Shown piece by piece: positions 40,106 through 52,619 of a stretch of 64,000 nt of DNA (its first letter is position 1; each line of letters starts with the position of its first letter). Position numbers and translations under genes: made by a program. Where the stretch lies: positions 8,441,662 through 8,505,661 of the forward strand of contig JAJEKV010000015.1 of assembly GCA_021234155.1 (NCBI GenBank). The letters run 5' to 3'. The notes beneath the pieces were generated by a model. It was not told the origin of the DNA. It was given only the letters and a program-made list of their open reading frames with translations, and did no database searches. This DNA comes from Isoetes taiwanensis (lineage: Eukaryota; Streptophyta; Lycopodiopsida; Isoetales; Isoetaceae).

Positions 40106-42119
40106 CCATATAGGTACTCCACCTCAAGAAGACTGGAATTTTTTTTTTTTTTTTTTTTTTTTTTTTGGGGTGACCACATATGGGTATTATACTGGTATGT
40201 GCAAAGATAGAAGCCATACCGATGCAAAGAATAATTGCATAAAACAACGTTTGAACTCACAACTTTCTAATTGTAAAGCATACACCTTTGCCAACCACTA
40301 ATACTTCTTGAAGGCAATCCTTTGCCTGAATCTTAGTCATATATGTACTATTTCAGGAGATTTAGGAACATCCCAGATCTTCCATATGTGTGTGGCACTT
40401 GGCGCAATCTCATTCCTTTTGATTGACATGATTTTGACCATTGGTCTTGAAGTCAAGACATATAGATGGAAGTGCCTCATTCTTGTCAAAGCATTGCAGT
40501 TCAATGCAGTCTCGAGCCTTCTAGCTCAAGTTCCTATATCCTGCCATTTTGTATCAAGTATATGCAGTTGTCCAGCATATTCTTTGTGTGTTTCTTTCGT
40601 ATTTTCTAGTATTTTTTCTTGTTTTGGCATAGGTCCATATCGAACTAATTCCTTTACCAGTTCTAGTATGCACTGAACCTAAGTATTTCTTTATGCATAT
40701 TTTTGTGTTTTGTCTCTAGGGAGAAGGTTTAAGCCTTGTTACAACAAGTCCAGAGACATGTTCAAGTACGTTAGCAATTCTAATTGGACAATAAAGGGCT
40801 CAGAAAATGACTAGTTTCTCATGAGCCTAAGATTAGCATGCCCGAGAAGTTTGACGGCACTCGGTCGAAGCTTCGTGGTTTTTGAACCAGATTCAACTTG
40901 TGATTCAACTCTATCCTCATATATATCCCAGAGATAAGAACAATTTGGACTGATTAGTTCTATCTTTACAGGGCCAGCTCTAGGTTGGTTTGCTCCTTTA
41001 TTGGAGAGAGGAGCTCTAGAGTTGCAAGACTTTGCTACTTTCACTACTGAGCTTGAGGCATATTTTGGAGATATAGACTGGCAGCGTACAATAATTACAA
41101 AACTCAATAATCTCAAGCAAAGTTCTCTTGCAATTTTGTTTATGCATTTGAATTTCGTCAAATTGCTATAGATATTGCCTGATTATGATGTTGCTCTTTG
41201 GAGATTGTTTTCAAAGGGGCTTGGCATGGATGTCAAGGATATGTCATTGTTTATGAAAGAACCAAAATGTTAGAGGAGACTGTCAAGTTTGTAGTTCGTT
41301 GTGATAACCGTCGATTTGGGTATAGGCAAGAAAGATGGAATCAGTTTGCTTCTCCAATCAAACACCAATAGTTACATCAGCTTTTGCTCTACCCATATCC
41401 CTTGATTTAGATGGCCCTAGACTTATGCAGATTGATAGTTATAGAGGACCCTTGTTTTCTACCGAAAAATAACATTGAAGATAGACAAATTTATGTCTTT
41501 ATTGTGGAGGTTCAGGTCACATGGTTTATGAATGTCCAATTAAACGACCTAATTAGTCGAAAATATGAAGGGCTAGTCCGAATAGTTGGAGTCTTTTGAC
41601 GGCTAGCCGACATTTGTCAAACTCTTTCCACATCTGAAGAAGGATTTATTCCTTCTAATACGGGCAGTAAAGAATTTCAAATTTTCATATCATTGGAGTC
41701 GGAGGTTGAGAAGTTCGATTTTTTTTGCACAACTTGATAGTGGTAAAAATGCTTGTTTTATAAATAGTGTATTTGCTTCTGAGCACGCCATCCCTAGAAT
41801 CATGCTTGAACATCCTAGTTCTGTTGGTGTGATAATGGATGTGAGATCCCATTGGGCACAATCACAAAATATACTGCACCTCTTCGCATTTTGTTCGATG
41901 GAGCTTCTTGTAGTGTTTCCTTCAATCTCATTACTAGCCACATATGCCAGTGGTTTTGGATCTTGCCTGCTTGAATGGCATAACCCACATATAGACTGGC
42001 ACTCTAGATCATTCCTATTTACTAGTTTCAGCTCTAGTCCCAGTTCATCTCCAGTTCTTGCCTTTGAGACAACTTCTACTTCAATTCATGCACTACTATT
42101 GGTTCCTAATTCTGCCCAA

Positions 42120-43010
42120 GGGCAAAAGTATGCTGGTGGAGTGTAAAAAATGCGGCAGCACCTAGCACCCGGCCGGTTTCCGGGGCAAGATTTTTTTTTT
42201 TTCATAATTGGCCATACAATTCGATCCTAAGTGCAAAATTTTAAGGCCTAATTTGAGATATTGAGTGAGCAATTAGAGAAAATCCATTTCTGCAGAAGTT
42301 TTGATAAAAAAGTGAAAAATTTCCTGATTCAGCCCAAATTACGCTAAATCAGATGGGGCTTTCAGATTTCCATAATCGGCCATGCAATTCGATCCTATAT
42401 GCAAAATTTCAGGACCTAATTTGGGATATTGTGTGAGCAATTAAAGAAAACCATTTCTGCAGCAGTTTTGGTATAGTGAAGAATTTTTTAATTCAATGGG
42501 AATTAAGTTGAATCAGATGGGGCTTTTTAGATTTCCATAATCGACCATGCAATTCGACCCTACATGCAAAATTTCAGGGCCTAATTTAGGATATTGAGTG
42601 AATAATTAGAAAAAAGCCATTCTTGCAACAGTTGGGGTAAAACAGTGAAGAATATCTTAAGTCGGCACAAATTAAACTAAATTAGATGGAGCTTTTAGGC
42701 TGAATATGGTCGAAATGACAATCCTACCTTGCTGGAAAAGAGATGTGATGGATTGAGCAACTAATTGGAGATTCACATACCAATTTAGAGTTTGGGTTTT
42801 TTAGCGCCTCCAGACTCCATCTGAAGAAATCGATGCTAATTTGATGGAAAATTGAGTTGTGCAGAACGAGTTCTAGGTTGAAGAATCCGCTTAGTACATG
42901 AAGGGCATAAAACAATGCACCCACTAGCACCCAAAAAAAGCAGAAGCATGGTTGCTAAAAGCATGCGTCCGGACGGGTGCTTTTGTACCCCACCAGCATA
43001 CTTTTTCCCC
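42120..43010. mobile_element. 891-bp TIR element with internal tandem repeats
   Basis: Left end GGGCAAAAGTATGCTGGTGG and right end, reverse-complemented, GGGGAAAAAGTATGCTGGTGG form ~20-bp terminal inverted repeats. CAA stands immediately outside both ends (42,117-42,119 and 43,011-43,013), a possible 3-bp target duplication. There is no transposase frame, so it is non-autonomous. A GGG start and 3-bp duplication recall PIF/Harbinger-type MITEs, though CAA is not the usual TWA; the superfamily is uncertain. It interrupts the gypsy gag-pol remnant between protease and RT. Confidence 0.7.
42203..42700. repeat. Three tandem ~165-bp repeats inside the TIR element
   Basis: Units start at 42,203, 42,371 and 42,536, each with CATAATCGGCCATGCAATTC-like, CAAAATTTCAGG, ATTGAGTGAGCAATTAG and CAGATGGGGCTTT blocks. 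Divergence between units is moderate. Confidence 0.85.
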
Positions 43011-44198
43011 CAATTCATTGTTCCAATTCATGTGTTTCAGTTCCTATTTTTGCTCTGGATCCTAATCTTGTTCATGTTTCTGCTCCAGTTCATGTCCCAG
43101 ATTCAGTTCATGATGTCCTAGTTCCTGCATATGACTCCATTCATATTCCTTTTTTATTTCTATCTCGTCTGTAATCTTGATCTTAATCCTACATTTGCTT
43201 TTGTTCTGGCTCTTGTTCCTACTCCTATCCAAGTTCCTATTTCTATGTCGGCTTCTTCATCCCAATCATGTCCTCCATTTTGTATCTTTAAGATTTTCCT
43301 TCAAGAATTTATTAAATATGGAAGGCGAGACTTCACTTCAATATTTGCAATCCAGGTCCAGCCTTCGACTAGCTCTGCATTGGTGTCTACTTCAATGCTC
43401 CTAGATAAATATGGTGACATTTCTGATGTCTTTGACAAAGTAAAAGTTAGCAAAACCGTCCATATGATTGTCCTTAGATCTGCAACCGGATACTATGTCC
43501 TCTTATGGTTCTATCTATGGTCTATCACCTGTTGAGTTGGAGGTTTCGTGAGACTCTATTGAGGAGAATTTAGTGGCAGATATCATTCGACATTTGCAGT
43601 CACCTGCTGGAGCACCTATTTTCTTTGTTAAGCAGAAGGACGGTTCTTTGCGATTGCTTGTTGATTCTTGTAGTCTCAACAAGATTGATCTCCATGATGT
43701 ATACAATCTTATTCAGATCTGTGAGAGTGATGAATGGAAGACAACTTTCATATTTGATATGGCCGTTTCAAGTATGTTGTTATGCGTTTTGCGCTTAATA
43801 ACATCTCTGGCAATGATGTGTTATGTGAGTTTCTGGATCTTTTTATCATCATCTATCTAGATGATATTCTTATTTATTCTAAAATTCTCGATCATGAAAG
43901 GTATCTTTGTCAAGCTCTCCAGAAGTTTCGCGAGCATGGACTAATACTACGCTTGAGAAGTGTTAGTTTGAGCAGGATAATATGGAGTTTTTATTTATTG
44001 CATCACTTCTAGGAGAGTCTCCATGGATCTAGCCAAAGTTAGAACAATTTTGGACCAGCAAGCACCCTCTTCGGTTTGATATATCCAATGTTTTCTCGAA
44101 GTTAGCAATTTCATCCAGCACTATTTAATGATTAGACTTCCTTTGATGCACCTCACTGTGAAGGATACACCTTTTGAGTGTATAGTTGAAATAGAAAG

Positions 44199-44939
44199 TG
44201 ATATGAATCGTCTTTTGTTCCTGCAATTTCAAGAAACTCAGATATATAAAGTCAGCTGTATATCTGGGAATTGGAACTTTTGGCACAAATTCACTACCTA
44301 ACTAGACTCATACTTGCGAGCACTGCATCAAGATCTGTCAATATCTTTTATCATCTGAGAATCTAACAGAGCAACTGCTCTATCTTCTCTGGGATGCTGC
44401 CGTCAGCTTATATTTATGAATCTGGGAGCTTGCGTAGGATTTAGAACTGGAAACTGGGCTTAACTTGAATGAGAACAATTTCTCTCGTCCTACTCTGAGA
44501 ATCTATCTATCCAACAAGGTTCCTAGATTAAAATTTTAGTACAAGCTTGGCTTAGATCTTAGAAAAGAAATTTGCCTTTCTTAGTTTGGATTTGCCCTTT
44601 TCCTGAATCAGCTCTACTACGAAAATCGGCTCTTGTACAAACCAATCGATCAGTTCTGGGCCAATTCGAACCCAATTAGGATTTGTCCATTGATAACAGG
44701 TGCTTTGGTCGCTAAGACTGTGGCGACCATTTCTTTTAACAATTTGTTTCTTCCTTGTTTTATTATTTTAAAAATTAAAGTTCAATATATGTTTCTAAGG
44801 TTAACATATCTCCTAAATTTTAGTAATTTGTATTTTAACTCAAACCATACGTATTGTTTGACAGGCTTTAAACTTAAGATCGTATCTGTGTTTATCCCGC
44901 AAGTCCTCTGAGCCACATCCCCGGGCTTGTGCCGTAACA
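44199..44939 (-). repeat. 3' LTR of the nested non-autonomous element
   Basis: About 741 bp, bounded by TG...CA. Its pair at 46,168-46,920 differs by substitutions and by two larger indels: one copy has a ~100-bp longer middle, the other an extra ~85 bp. Confidence 0.88.
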
Positions 44940-46150
44940 ATTCCTTCCATCTCAAGACTGATTGTCCTCGATCATTTGTCTTGCGAAAATAATTTATGTC
45001 CTTCCCTCTCAAGATTGATCGTTCTCAATCATCTGCCTTGCAGAAATAATTTCTTTCCCAAAGCTAGTCACCTGACTATTTGCTTTGCTGGAATAAGCAC
45101 TTTTTTCCTAAGCTAATTACCAGACTATCTGCTTTGAAAAAATTTTCATAGACTCGTAAACTTACCATCTGCTTACAAGACTCTAAGAGAAACATTTGAT
45201 TGAAAAAGAAAACTCTTTTCCGAACTCAAATAAAAAACTATGCTCATTCAAACTAGCAATCACAAGCATGCACAAACTTGTTTAGTTCACTTATCTTCTA
45301 GATAACCAGATCTGAATTCGTTCTCTCTCTCGTAGTCTTCTGCCTTGCTTTGTCAAATTGGACATGGATCTTTTAGATACCACATCAGCAATATGATCAT
45401 GTGCTCGTTAACAGCTTCAATTTTCTTCTATTATGCAGAGCTCCAGCTAGCTCAGAACAATTCTTTTTCTCTTTTGTTCTTTCTTCCTTTCCTTTGTACA
45501 CAAAATACCTCATGTATACACAATAAAAACCAATCCCAAAATAAAGTTAAAATATATCCAAACAAAGGGATTGCACATCTTCCTCTACCTTGTTGTAATC
45601 CATCTACATCAAAGTTTCCAAGAACAGAGGGAAAATATTGGACTTGATACCACAACTTAAGGAAGAACTCACACAAAATTGATATGCATGAGTTTCCATT
45701 AACTTTATGGAACTTCAAAGTACAACTACTGTTTCATTGGCACAATGCAGTTTCAAATTACAACATATTCAATAGCTTGAATTTATCTTATCCTTAAAGT
45801 AAAGCTACTTCTGTTCCCTTTTAGACCCCAGCATTCTTTCCAACTTCAATTTGCTCTCTAGTACTGGACAACTGCAGTTCACATAGTTTTTACACAATTA
45901 GTTTTCATAATTTAGTAGAATCCATAATTTAGACACCCCAATTAAACTACAGGATTGCTATGTCATTCTTTTAATCAAATACAGCTTGTAGCATCTGCAT
46001 AGTCCTTCACAGTTTTCCTTCTCTCCTCTAGTTTTCTTTTCTATGAATGCACAACATAAAGACATTATCCCCTATTGCACTCAATCCTGGCAAAGCAAAA
46101 TTTGGAAACGAAGGCCCTAGTACATAATTATTATTTAAAAAGATCAAACT

Positions 46151-46165
46151 TCTGCTCTGATACCA
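46151..46165 (-). promoter_or_regulatory. Primer binding site, initiator tRNA-Met
   Basis: Minus-strand TGGTATCAGAGCAGA matches the standard plant retrotransposon primer site complementary to the 3' end of initiator tRNA-Met. It lies two bases inside the LTR edge. Confidence 0.85.
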
Positions 46166-46167
46166 AT

Positions 46168-46920
46168 TGATACGAATCGTCTTTTGTTCTTGCAATTTCA
46201 ACAAGCTCGGATACATAAAGTCAACTGTAAAATCTAGAAATTGGAACTTCTGGCACAAATTCGACCTAACCGGACTCAAACTCGTGAGCACTGCATCAGG
46301 ATCTGTTTAATCTTTCCCAAACTGCGAACTGGTTTTAGCTTATGAACGAGGACGATTTCTCTCTTCCTACTCTGAGAATCTGTCTATCCAACAAGATAGC
46401 TTCTCTAGGACATTCAAGGTGATTAGATTAAAACTCTAACACAAGCTTGGCTTAGATCATCAATTGGATTAGGAAGCAGCTCACCTCTATTGTCTAATAA
46501 ACTATGCTTCAGAATAGTTGGCTTATATGCAAGTGGTATCTTTAGAAAAGGAATTTGCCTTTGGCTTAGTTTGGATCTTCCCTTTTCCTGAATCAGCTCT
46601 ACTATCTAAAGCAGCTCTTGCACAAGCCAATCGGCCAGTTCCAGGCCAATTCGAACAGGTTTTTTTTTGGTCGCTAATATACTGTAGCGACCATTTCTTT
46701 TAACAATTTATTTCTTCCTTGTTTTATTATTTTAACAATCAAAGTTCAATATATGTTTCTAAGGTTAACATATCTTCGGAAACTTATTAACTTGTTCTAA
46801 TATATAGAATGTTTTAATTTCAAACCCCAAGTATTCTTTGACAGGCTTTAAACTTAAGAATGCATATGTATTCATCTTGCAAGTTCCCCTGAGCCACACC
46901 CCCGAGCTTGTGCCGTAACA
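46168..46920 (-). repeat. 5' LTR of the nested non-autonomous element
   Basis: About 753 bp. The 5' role follows from the initiator tRNA-Met primer site immediately inside it on the minus strand (46,151-46,165). Confidence 0.88.
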
Positions 46921-47399
46921 GAAAGTGCTTTCATTATCTTGAAACATGTCTTTACCACGGCTCTAGTCCTTGCCTATCCAGATCCTTCTCGTCCGTATGT
47001 TGTTGAAGCAAAAGCATCTGATTTTGCTCTTGCTAGTGTCTTGTGATGGGAGGGAATGATTATGAACTGCATCTAGTCATCTATCGTTCTGAAAAGTTCC
47101 AAACTGTAGTAGGAACTTTTGGCGATAGTTGATTTTTTCGAGGAGTGGAGGCAATTCCTTGAAAGATCTCCTCATAATGACACAGTCTATGTTGATCATC
47201 GATATCTGGAATATTTTCAGCCTGCTCAAGTGCTCAACCAATGACATAACAGTGCCATACTCATGTATTATTTCGCATTAATTTCGTGATCAAATATCAT
47301 CTCGTATCTCTCCAAGAAAAGTCTTCATACCTTGAGCCTAAGCCAGGTGATCCAACATTTGATCAGTAACCATAACTTATTCTAAGACCTAATAGGTTT

Positions 47400-48867
47400 C
47401 AACTTTGTGATGCTCCTCGAACCTATACGATGCTCCCATCGTATAACTATGGGCAATTTCCCTCCCATGGTAACTCAATCACTACGGAAACACCCCCCGT
47501 CTAACTCGGACCACTTGTGATAGGCCAATGTCCGGGTGAAGGGCACGGAGATGTCATTCGTCCCACGCCTTCTATAGGAAATCCTATATAGCAGAAGCGT
47601 ACATACATGTTAGCACCTAACAACAATATACATAATATAATATGCCACCATGAAAGGTGACCCATCCATCAACAAGATGACATCATATAATATCAATATA
47701 CATACAAATGCATCAGAAATAAAGGTTTTACCCCAGCTCAGACTCAAGTGGGTCAACTGACGGTCAAGGCCTCCAGATATCAACAGATAGAATCATGACA
47801 ATGGAATTGGCTGGCATAGAACAATGGTTAGGTTAGTTAGGTTGAAACATGTTATGGTGTAATTGTAGCCTTCCAGAGACAAAATCCCATGGAATCACCC
47901 TATGAGTCTACTCCAGGTTGCATCTCCCCAATCCGATGAGGCAGGAATGGGACAAGTCCCTTCTCAAAACACCATGGTTCCATGGATGGCTAGAGGATCG
48001 TGGCACTACTAGCGCCCACGCATTACCCCACTTACCCCCCTAAATCTATAGATCGGCTCACGGCACCTCGCAAGCCCAGGGCGTCCCACTGGACGGTGCC
48101 TGTGATCCAAGGGGTGTCAGACCCATACCCAGCCCACACGCGGTGACTGACTATAAGTTTAGCACGCTATAGGAGCCCCAGTAGCCACGCTCAACAAGGC
48201 TCCACATCCACTTCACCATGATGTCCGTTATCTGGTGCTCAATCACAGCATAACCTCCACACCCAGGTGGACTCAGTGCACAGGCCGCATTTAACGGGAT
48301 TTAAGGGATTCTAGATAGGAGCATATCTACTACTAGATGGCCTTTAGATCTCTACCCCCCTTAATTCCCACAATACAAAAGGAACAGAAAGAGACATCTA
48401 TTATACATACATCGGTTCATCCATAACTTGATCAAAGCATAAAATGGAGACTATCCACACATCTATACATTCAAGGGGTAGTTAGAAGATCAATCTATCT
48501 AGGAACTAACCTGTGTTTTGGCTTGATCCGTTATCTCTGAGGTTTTCCATGGTGGGTTGGTTGAACAGGTATGAGCAAGCAGTTGCTCCTTCTCCAATTC
48601 TCCCAAACTGATTTGGGGCAAAATTGGATTGGAGACCCACGTTTGGGTAAGTAGTCTGGACCAATTGAGTTGGTACAGGTGGCTTTATCCCATTGGTCAA
48701 TTTATTCTAATTACTAATAAATAGCTTGACATTTAGTCATTAAAATTAACTGGTATTTTAGCATAGCTAACTTAAACCCTTTTAGTTTACTCTACAATAA
48801 TCCCAAAATACCCATAGTGATGTGTCATTATTTATACATATACCGTATAAATATATAGAACGTCACA
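47400..48867 (-). repeat. 3' LTR of chromovirus A (inner edge firm, outer edge approximate)
   Basis: On the minus strand a purine tract (CTAAGGGGGGAA, about 48,868-48,877) is followed by TGTGACGTTCTATATATT, a typical polypurine tract and LTR start at 48,867. The outer end is not resolved; the preceding gypsy RNase H remnant fades out by about 47,385. No second LTR copy is present in the window, because the 5' part of the element is missing. Confidence 0.55.
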
Positions 48868-49419
48868 TTCCCCCCTTAGAAGAATGTTGTCCTCCCTCAG
48901 CATTGTGATTAGGTGATTAGATGATTCTCTAATTAATTTATGAAAGATCTAATATATTGAAACAATACAGAAGATACATAAAATGATCATGGTCGATCAT
49001 AGTTCTAGACCGCAGCCCTTCACACAAGGCTTAGAGACAATACATATGCAGTTACAAGGGGGGCCCTCAGTGGACTATACTGGTAAACGACAATACACTT
49101 GAAAGGAAAACATGCATGAAAACAAGAAGTTGCAGGTCCCATAATAACCGCTACTAACCTGCAGATTCAGAGTACATCAGTACATACAAGATAATAGAAA
49201 GATTGTGGTTAAAGGGTCCACCCTTTTTAAAACAAGAAATGAAAAGAAAGAAAAAGGGTGTCCTATCATGCCTAGGGCCTGCAATTCATCTCGGCATAAG
49301 GAATGGCATTATTAGTCATGGGCAAACGCATCCGATCATGCCTAAATGCTCATTGCCAATCCTAGGATGCATCTATTCCCAACTCCTACATGATCCCTGC
49401 CGGATCGAACACTCAACTA

Positions 49420-52289
49420 CTTACCATTGGAATTGGAGTCGATAGCATCATGGACGGTCCGACCCTGACACTGTCGCATAAAGCCTGGTGGATAAGCCTT
49501 ATCAAGATCTGGTTTAAGAACCCATGTAGCATCTTTCGTTGGTAAGTGCTTTCACTTAACCAAATATTACAAGATTTGAGTTCTTCGGATTTGCTTATAT
49601 GCTCGATTAAGAAGGGCCTCTGGGACGATTTCCAACTCTTTGTCAGTCATTTTTAGAAGTATTGGTGTATCAAGAATCTCTTCTGGATCAGGTATATGCT
49701 TCTTCAAAGGGCTTACGTGAAAAACGTTATGGACCTTGAGATGCACGGGCAAATTCAACTTATAAGCTTAAGGCACTATTCATTGGATGATTGAAAGGGC
49801 CCTACCCATTGTGGTGCCAGTTTCTTACAATTGCCAATCTCAAGCTTAGCTTGCTTGAGTTATTATTCGCCATACCGATTTACCCACTTGGAATTCACGT
49901 GGCGTGCGATGTTTGTCTGCAACACCCTTTGCCTCCTTCTGGCGTGCCAATAAATAGCCATGAACTTCCTCTACTACGGCCTGCATATTCATAAGCAACT
50001 GTTGGGACACTTCCACTTTGGAAATTAGGATTGTGCCATGTGTCTGGAATAAGGCATTGGTACCCATAATTAATCATAAATGGAGACATTCTAGAAGACT
50101 CATGTTGGTGCTATTGTAGGCAAATTCCACCAAATGGATATAGTCTGCCCATTGTGATTACTTATTCCAGACATAGTTACGCAGTACATCTTCCATAATT
50201 CTATTAGTGCACTCCATCTGACCATCTGTTTGAGGATGGTATGCAGTACTCACAGACCGTCTGCGGTCTGTCTGAGTTTCGCTTGAATAGTGCTAAAGAA
50301 ATCCTTCCAAAAAGCACTAATAAACTTAGGATCCCAATCTGAGATGATGGTGCGTGGCATACCATGAAGACGGAAAAATTCTCTTGGAGAACAATAGTGC
50401 AGTGTCCAAGGCGGTATTCATAGTGCGACATGTCAAGAAATGTGCCATCTTAGTATGCTTGTCCACCACTACCATTAATGCGTCAAATCTCCTAAGAGTT
50501 CTCGGAAGACCCACGATGAAATCCATGGTTATAACTTCCCATTTGGCATGGGGAACTTCCAACAGCTCTAGCTCTCCTGGAATCCGTAACTGTTCTGCCT
50601 TTACTTGTTGGCAAAGCTGATATTGCTTAATGTAACGGGCAATGTGCTTCTTCATTCCCAGCCAAAAGTAGCTGGATCTGATCTTGAAATAGGTTTTCAT
50701 AAACCTGGCATGTCCAGCTATACGACTATTATGTGTGTCATGCAGGATAAGCTTTCGAACTCCTGAAGTTTCTGCCACACATAATTTGTTCTTGTAATAA
50801 AGGAACTTGCCTTCTTTTTTTGTAATGATGGAAAGCCTCATGCTCTTTATCCATCCTGGCCTCCGTAGATAAACTTTGCCAGACCTCATAAAATTCAGGA
50901 TTGGTCGGAAGAGCTTGCTCAAGTCTTTCCAAACTCAATGGCAAGCGTGGAGATAGCATTACAATGCATGCGGATGACAAAAAGGTGCCTAAAGGGCATC
51001 GGCAACAACGTTGTGCTTGCCCGGCTTTGTTCACGACCTCAAAATCATGTTCTCGTCCATCTATGTTGACGGAGATTGAGGTGGGATTGCGTGAAGATAT
51101 ATTGGAGACTTTGATGATCCATGTCCAACTGGAATCTCCTCCCAAGAAGGTAATGTATCCAAATTTGCAAAGCCTGCACAATGGTAAGCAATTCTTGGTC
51201 ATGTGTTGGGTATCGCTGCTCAGCTTCATTCATCTTTATGGAGTCATAGGCAATGACCCTTCCCTTTTGCATTAAGATGCTTCCAGTAGCTATCTTACTG
51301 GCATCAGTGGCAACTTACTTATCCTTTTAAGGATCCGGCAAGCTTACAACTGGAACATTGGTCAATGCTTCCTTTAATTGCTGAAATCTAGGCTGGATTT
51401 TCTCCGTCCAATGTGTCATTCAGTCCCTAACTTTTTGTGATACCAGTAAGGGAGGCAGCTAGAAATTCTTAACAAATTTTCTATAATATCCCGCCAAACC
51501 CAGAAAAATTCTGATCTCTGAAACATTTGTAGGAGTGGGCCAGTCTCTAACTGCCTCAATCTTAGCTGGATCTGTGGAAATACTATCAGCAGAAACAATG
51601 TGTCCTAAGTACTCCACTTTAGTGGTGGCAAACTTGCACTTGGAGAACTTAGCAAATAGCGAATGGCATCGCAACTTCTGTAAGGCTAGATGAAGATGGC
51701 ATTCATGGTCTTCCAAGGTCTTACTATAAATAAGTATGTCATAAAAAATGATGACAAACGCATCTAGATAGTCACGGACGACATCGTTCATTAACCGCAT
51801 AAATGTGGCAAAGGCATTGGTTAGCCCAAAGGGCATAACCCTGAATTCATAATGCCCATAGCGGGTCCTGAAAGCTGACTTGTGGATATTTTCTTCCTTG
51901 ATTCTTATTTGGTGATACCCTAATCGAAGATCGATCCTCGAGAAGTATCTAGCTCCTTGCAATTGGTCCATAAGGTCATCAACCCCTGGTAGAGCATACC
52001 GATTCTTAATAGTATACTTATTTAGTTGCCAGTAATCAATACACATCTGCAAGGTACCAATATTTATTATCTCCGCACCTAAAGCAACAGGTGCTCCTGG
52101 CAACTAGATATTCAGGTTAATACGATGGCCTTGTGTGTGCCGGACGGCCCCACTAACCAAGGTAACTGGACATGGCTTAAACTTCAAAAGGGTGAGGTGT
52201 AAGGCCTCGACTAGTCTAGGAGATGCAAAATTATGTGTACTACCCGTATCCATGAGAATAACAAAAGGCTTACTACCAATCTGACCCAC
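49420..52289 (-). pseudogene. Chromovirus A pol (protease-RT-RNase H-integrase-chromodomain), defective
   Basis: Minus-strand order: protease ILMDTGSTHNFASP (about 52,220-52,262); RT with [32 protein letters not shown] and [12 protein letters not shown]; RNase H with AYDSIKMNEAEQRYPTHDQE (51,045-51,272). Integrase has a zinc region and TMDFIVGLP (50,326-50,922). A C-terminal chromodomain-like segment, HVFHVSPLKKHIPDP then TKDATWVLKPDLDKAYPPG, ends near 49,420. Defects: the protease-RT linker and the RT N-terminus (about 200 residues) are deleted at 52,104. The catalytic FLDD box is shortened to FYD at about 51,741-51,752. The integrase zinc finger lacks its first Cys (YQLCQQ). Frame shifts separate the domains. 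Confidence 0.85.
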
Positions 52290-52619
52290 AGTGGATATGA
52301 AGGTAGGCTGACTATCCGCATTGCCTGTTTCAATTGCAGCAAAAATATGCGACTCGCCTTATATGTACTCAGGTGCCTCCTCATCCATATAGCCTGGAAG
52401 GTCATACAAAGATGATAACTCGTCCCATTCAACTTCGCTGTCTGCGGTTTGTCTTGCTTGGGTCACATAAGAACATTCACGCATCACGGTGCCCCCAAAT
52501 AAAAATGCGGTGAAAACACGCTCTATCCTTCTTTAACTGTTCTCCGGCTTCCTTAAGAATAGATTGGAGAATCTGCTGCATCGATCCGGTAGAATTTGGC
52601 TTGTCTGAAACATTAAAGC

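Larger units (their letters stand above)
38108..40837. other. Gene-free region upstream of NTRC
   Basis: NTRC is on the minus strand, so its promoter lies in the first few hundred bases; a T/C-rich tract sits at about 38,300-38,335. Further right there are local tandem repeats (38,989-40,105), one insertion (39,421-39,967) and a poly(T) run at 40,139-40,166. No gene was recognised in 40,170-40,837, which may be the decayed leader of the following gypsy element. Confidence 0.5.
44199..46920 (-). mobile_element. Non-autonomous LTR retrotransposon (TRIM/LARD-like) nested in the gypsy element
   Basis: Two LTRs (44,199-44,939 and 46,168-46,920) flank 1.2 kb without coding capacity. GAAAG is duplicated directly outside (44,194-44,198 and 46,921-46,925). 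LTRs start TGTTACGGCACAAG and end ATTCATATCA or ATTCGTATCA on the minus strand, so the TG...CA rule holds. A primer site matching initiator tRNA-Met, TGGTATCAGAGCAGA, lies at 46,151-46,165 on the minus strand next to the right LTR. This fixes the element's direction. A purine-rich stretch (GAGATGGAAGGAAT) abuts the other LTR. No gag or pol was found. Confidence 0.9.
40838..47385 (+). mobile_element. Decayed Tcn1/Sushi-like Ty3/gypsy retrotransposon, split by two insertions
   Basis: Plus-strand remains in order: gag beginning MPEKFDGTRSKLRGF (40,838), then ALGWFAPLLERGALELQDF; a zinc knuckle C-X2-C-X4-H-X4-C (41,494-41,535); a protease-like QLDSGKNACFI (about 41,725-41,760); RT with [19 protein letters not shown] (about 43,606) and [10 protein letters not shown] (about 43,855). 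After the nested insertion comes RNase H (AYPDPSRPYVVEAKASDFAL, 46,969 on, then VYVDHRYLEYF). The gag style, with single-base frame breaks as in GGTTTTTGAACC at 40,889, resembles Tcn1/Sushi-type chromoviruses. No LTR, integrase or chromodomain was found, and many stops are present. The two gaps are explained by the elements at 42,120-43,010 and 44,199-46,920. Confidence 0.7.

Noticed and set aside
50901-51275. Plus-strand frame in chromovirus A
   Set aside because: Shadow of the RNase H region on the minus strand; it has no independent domain.
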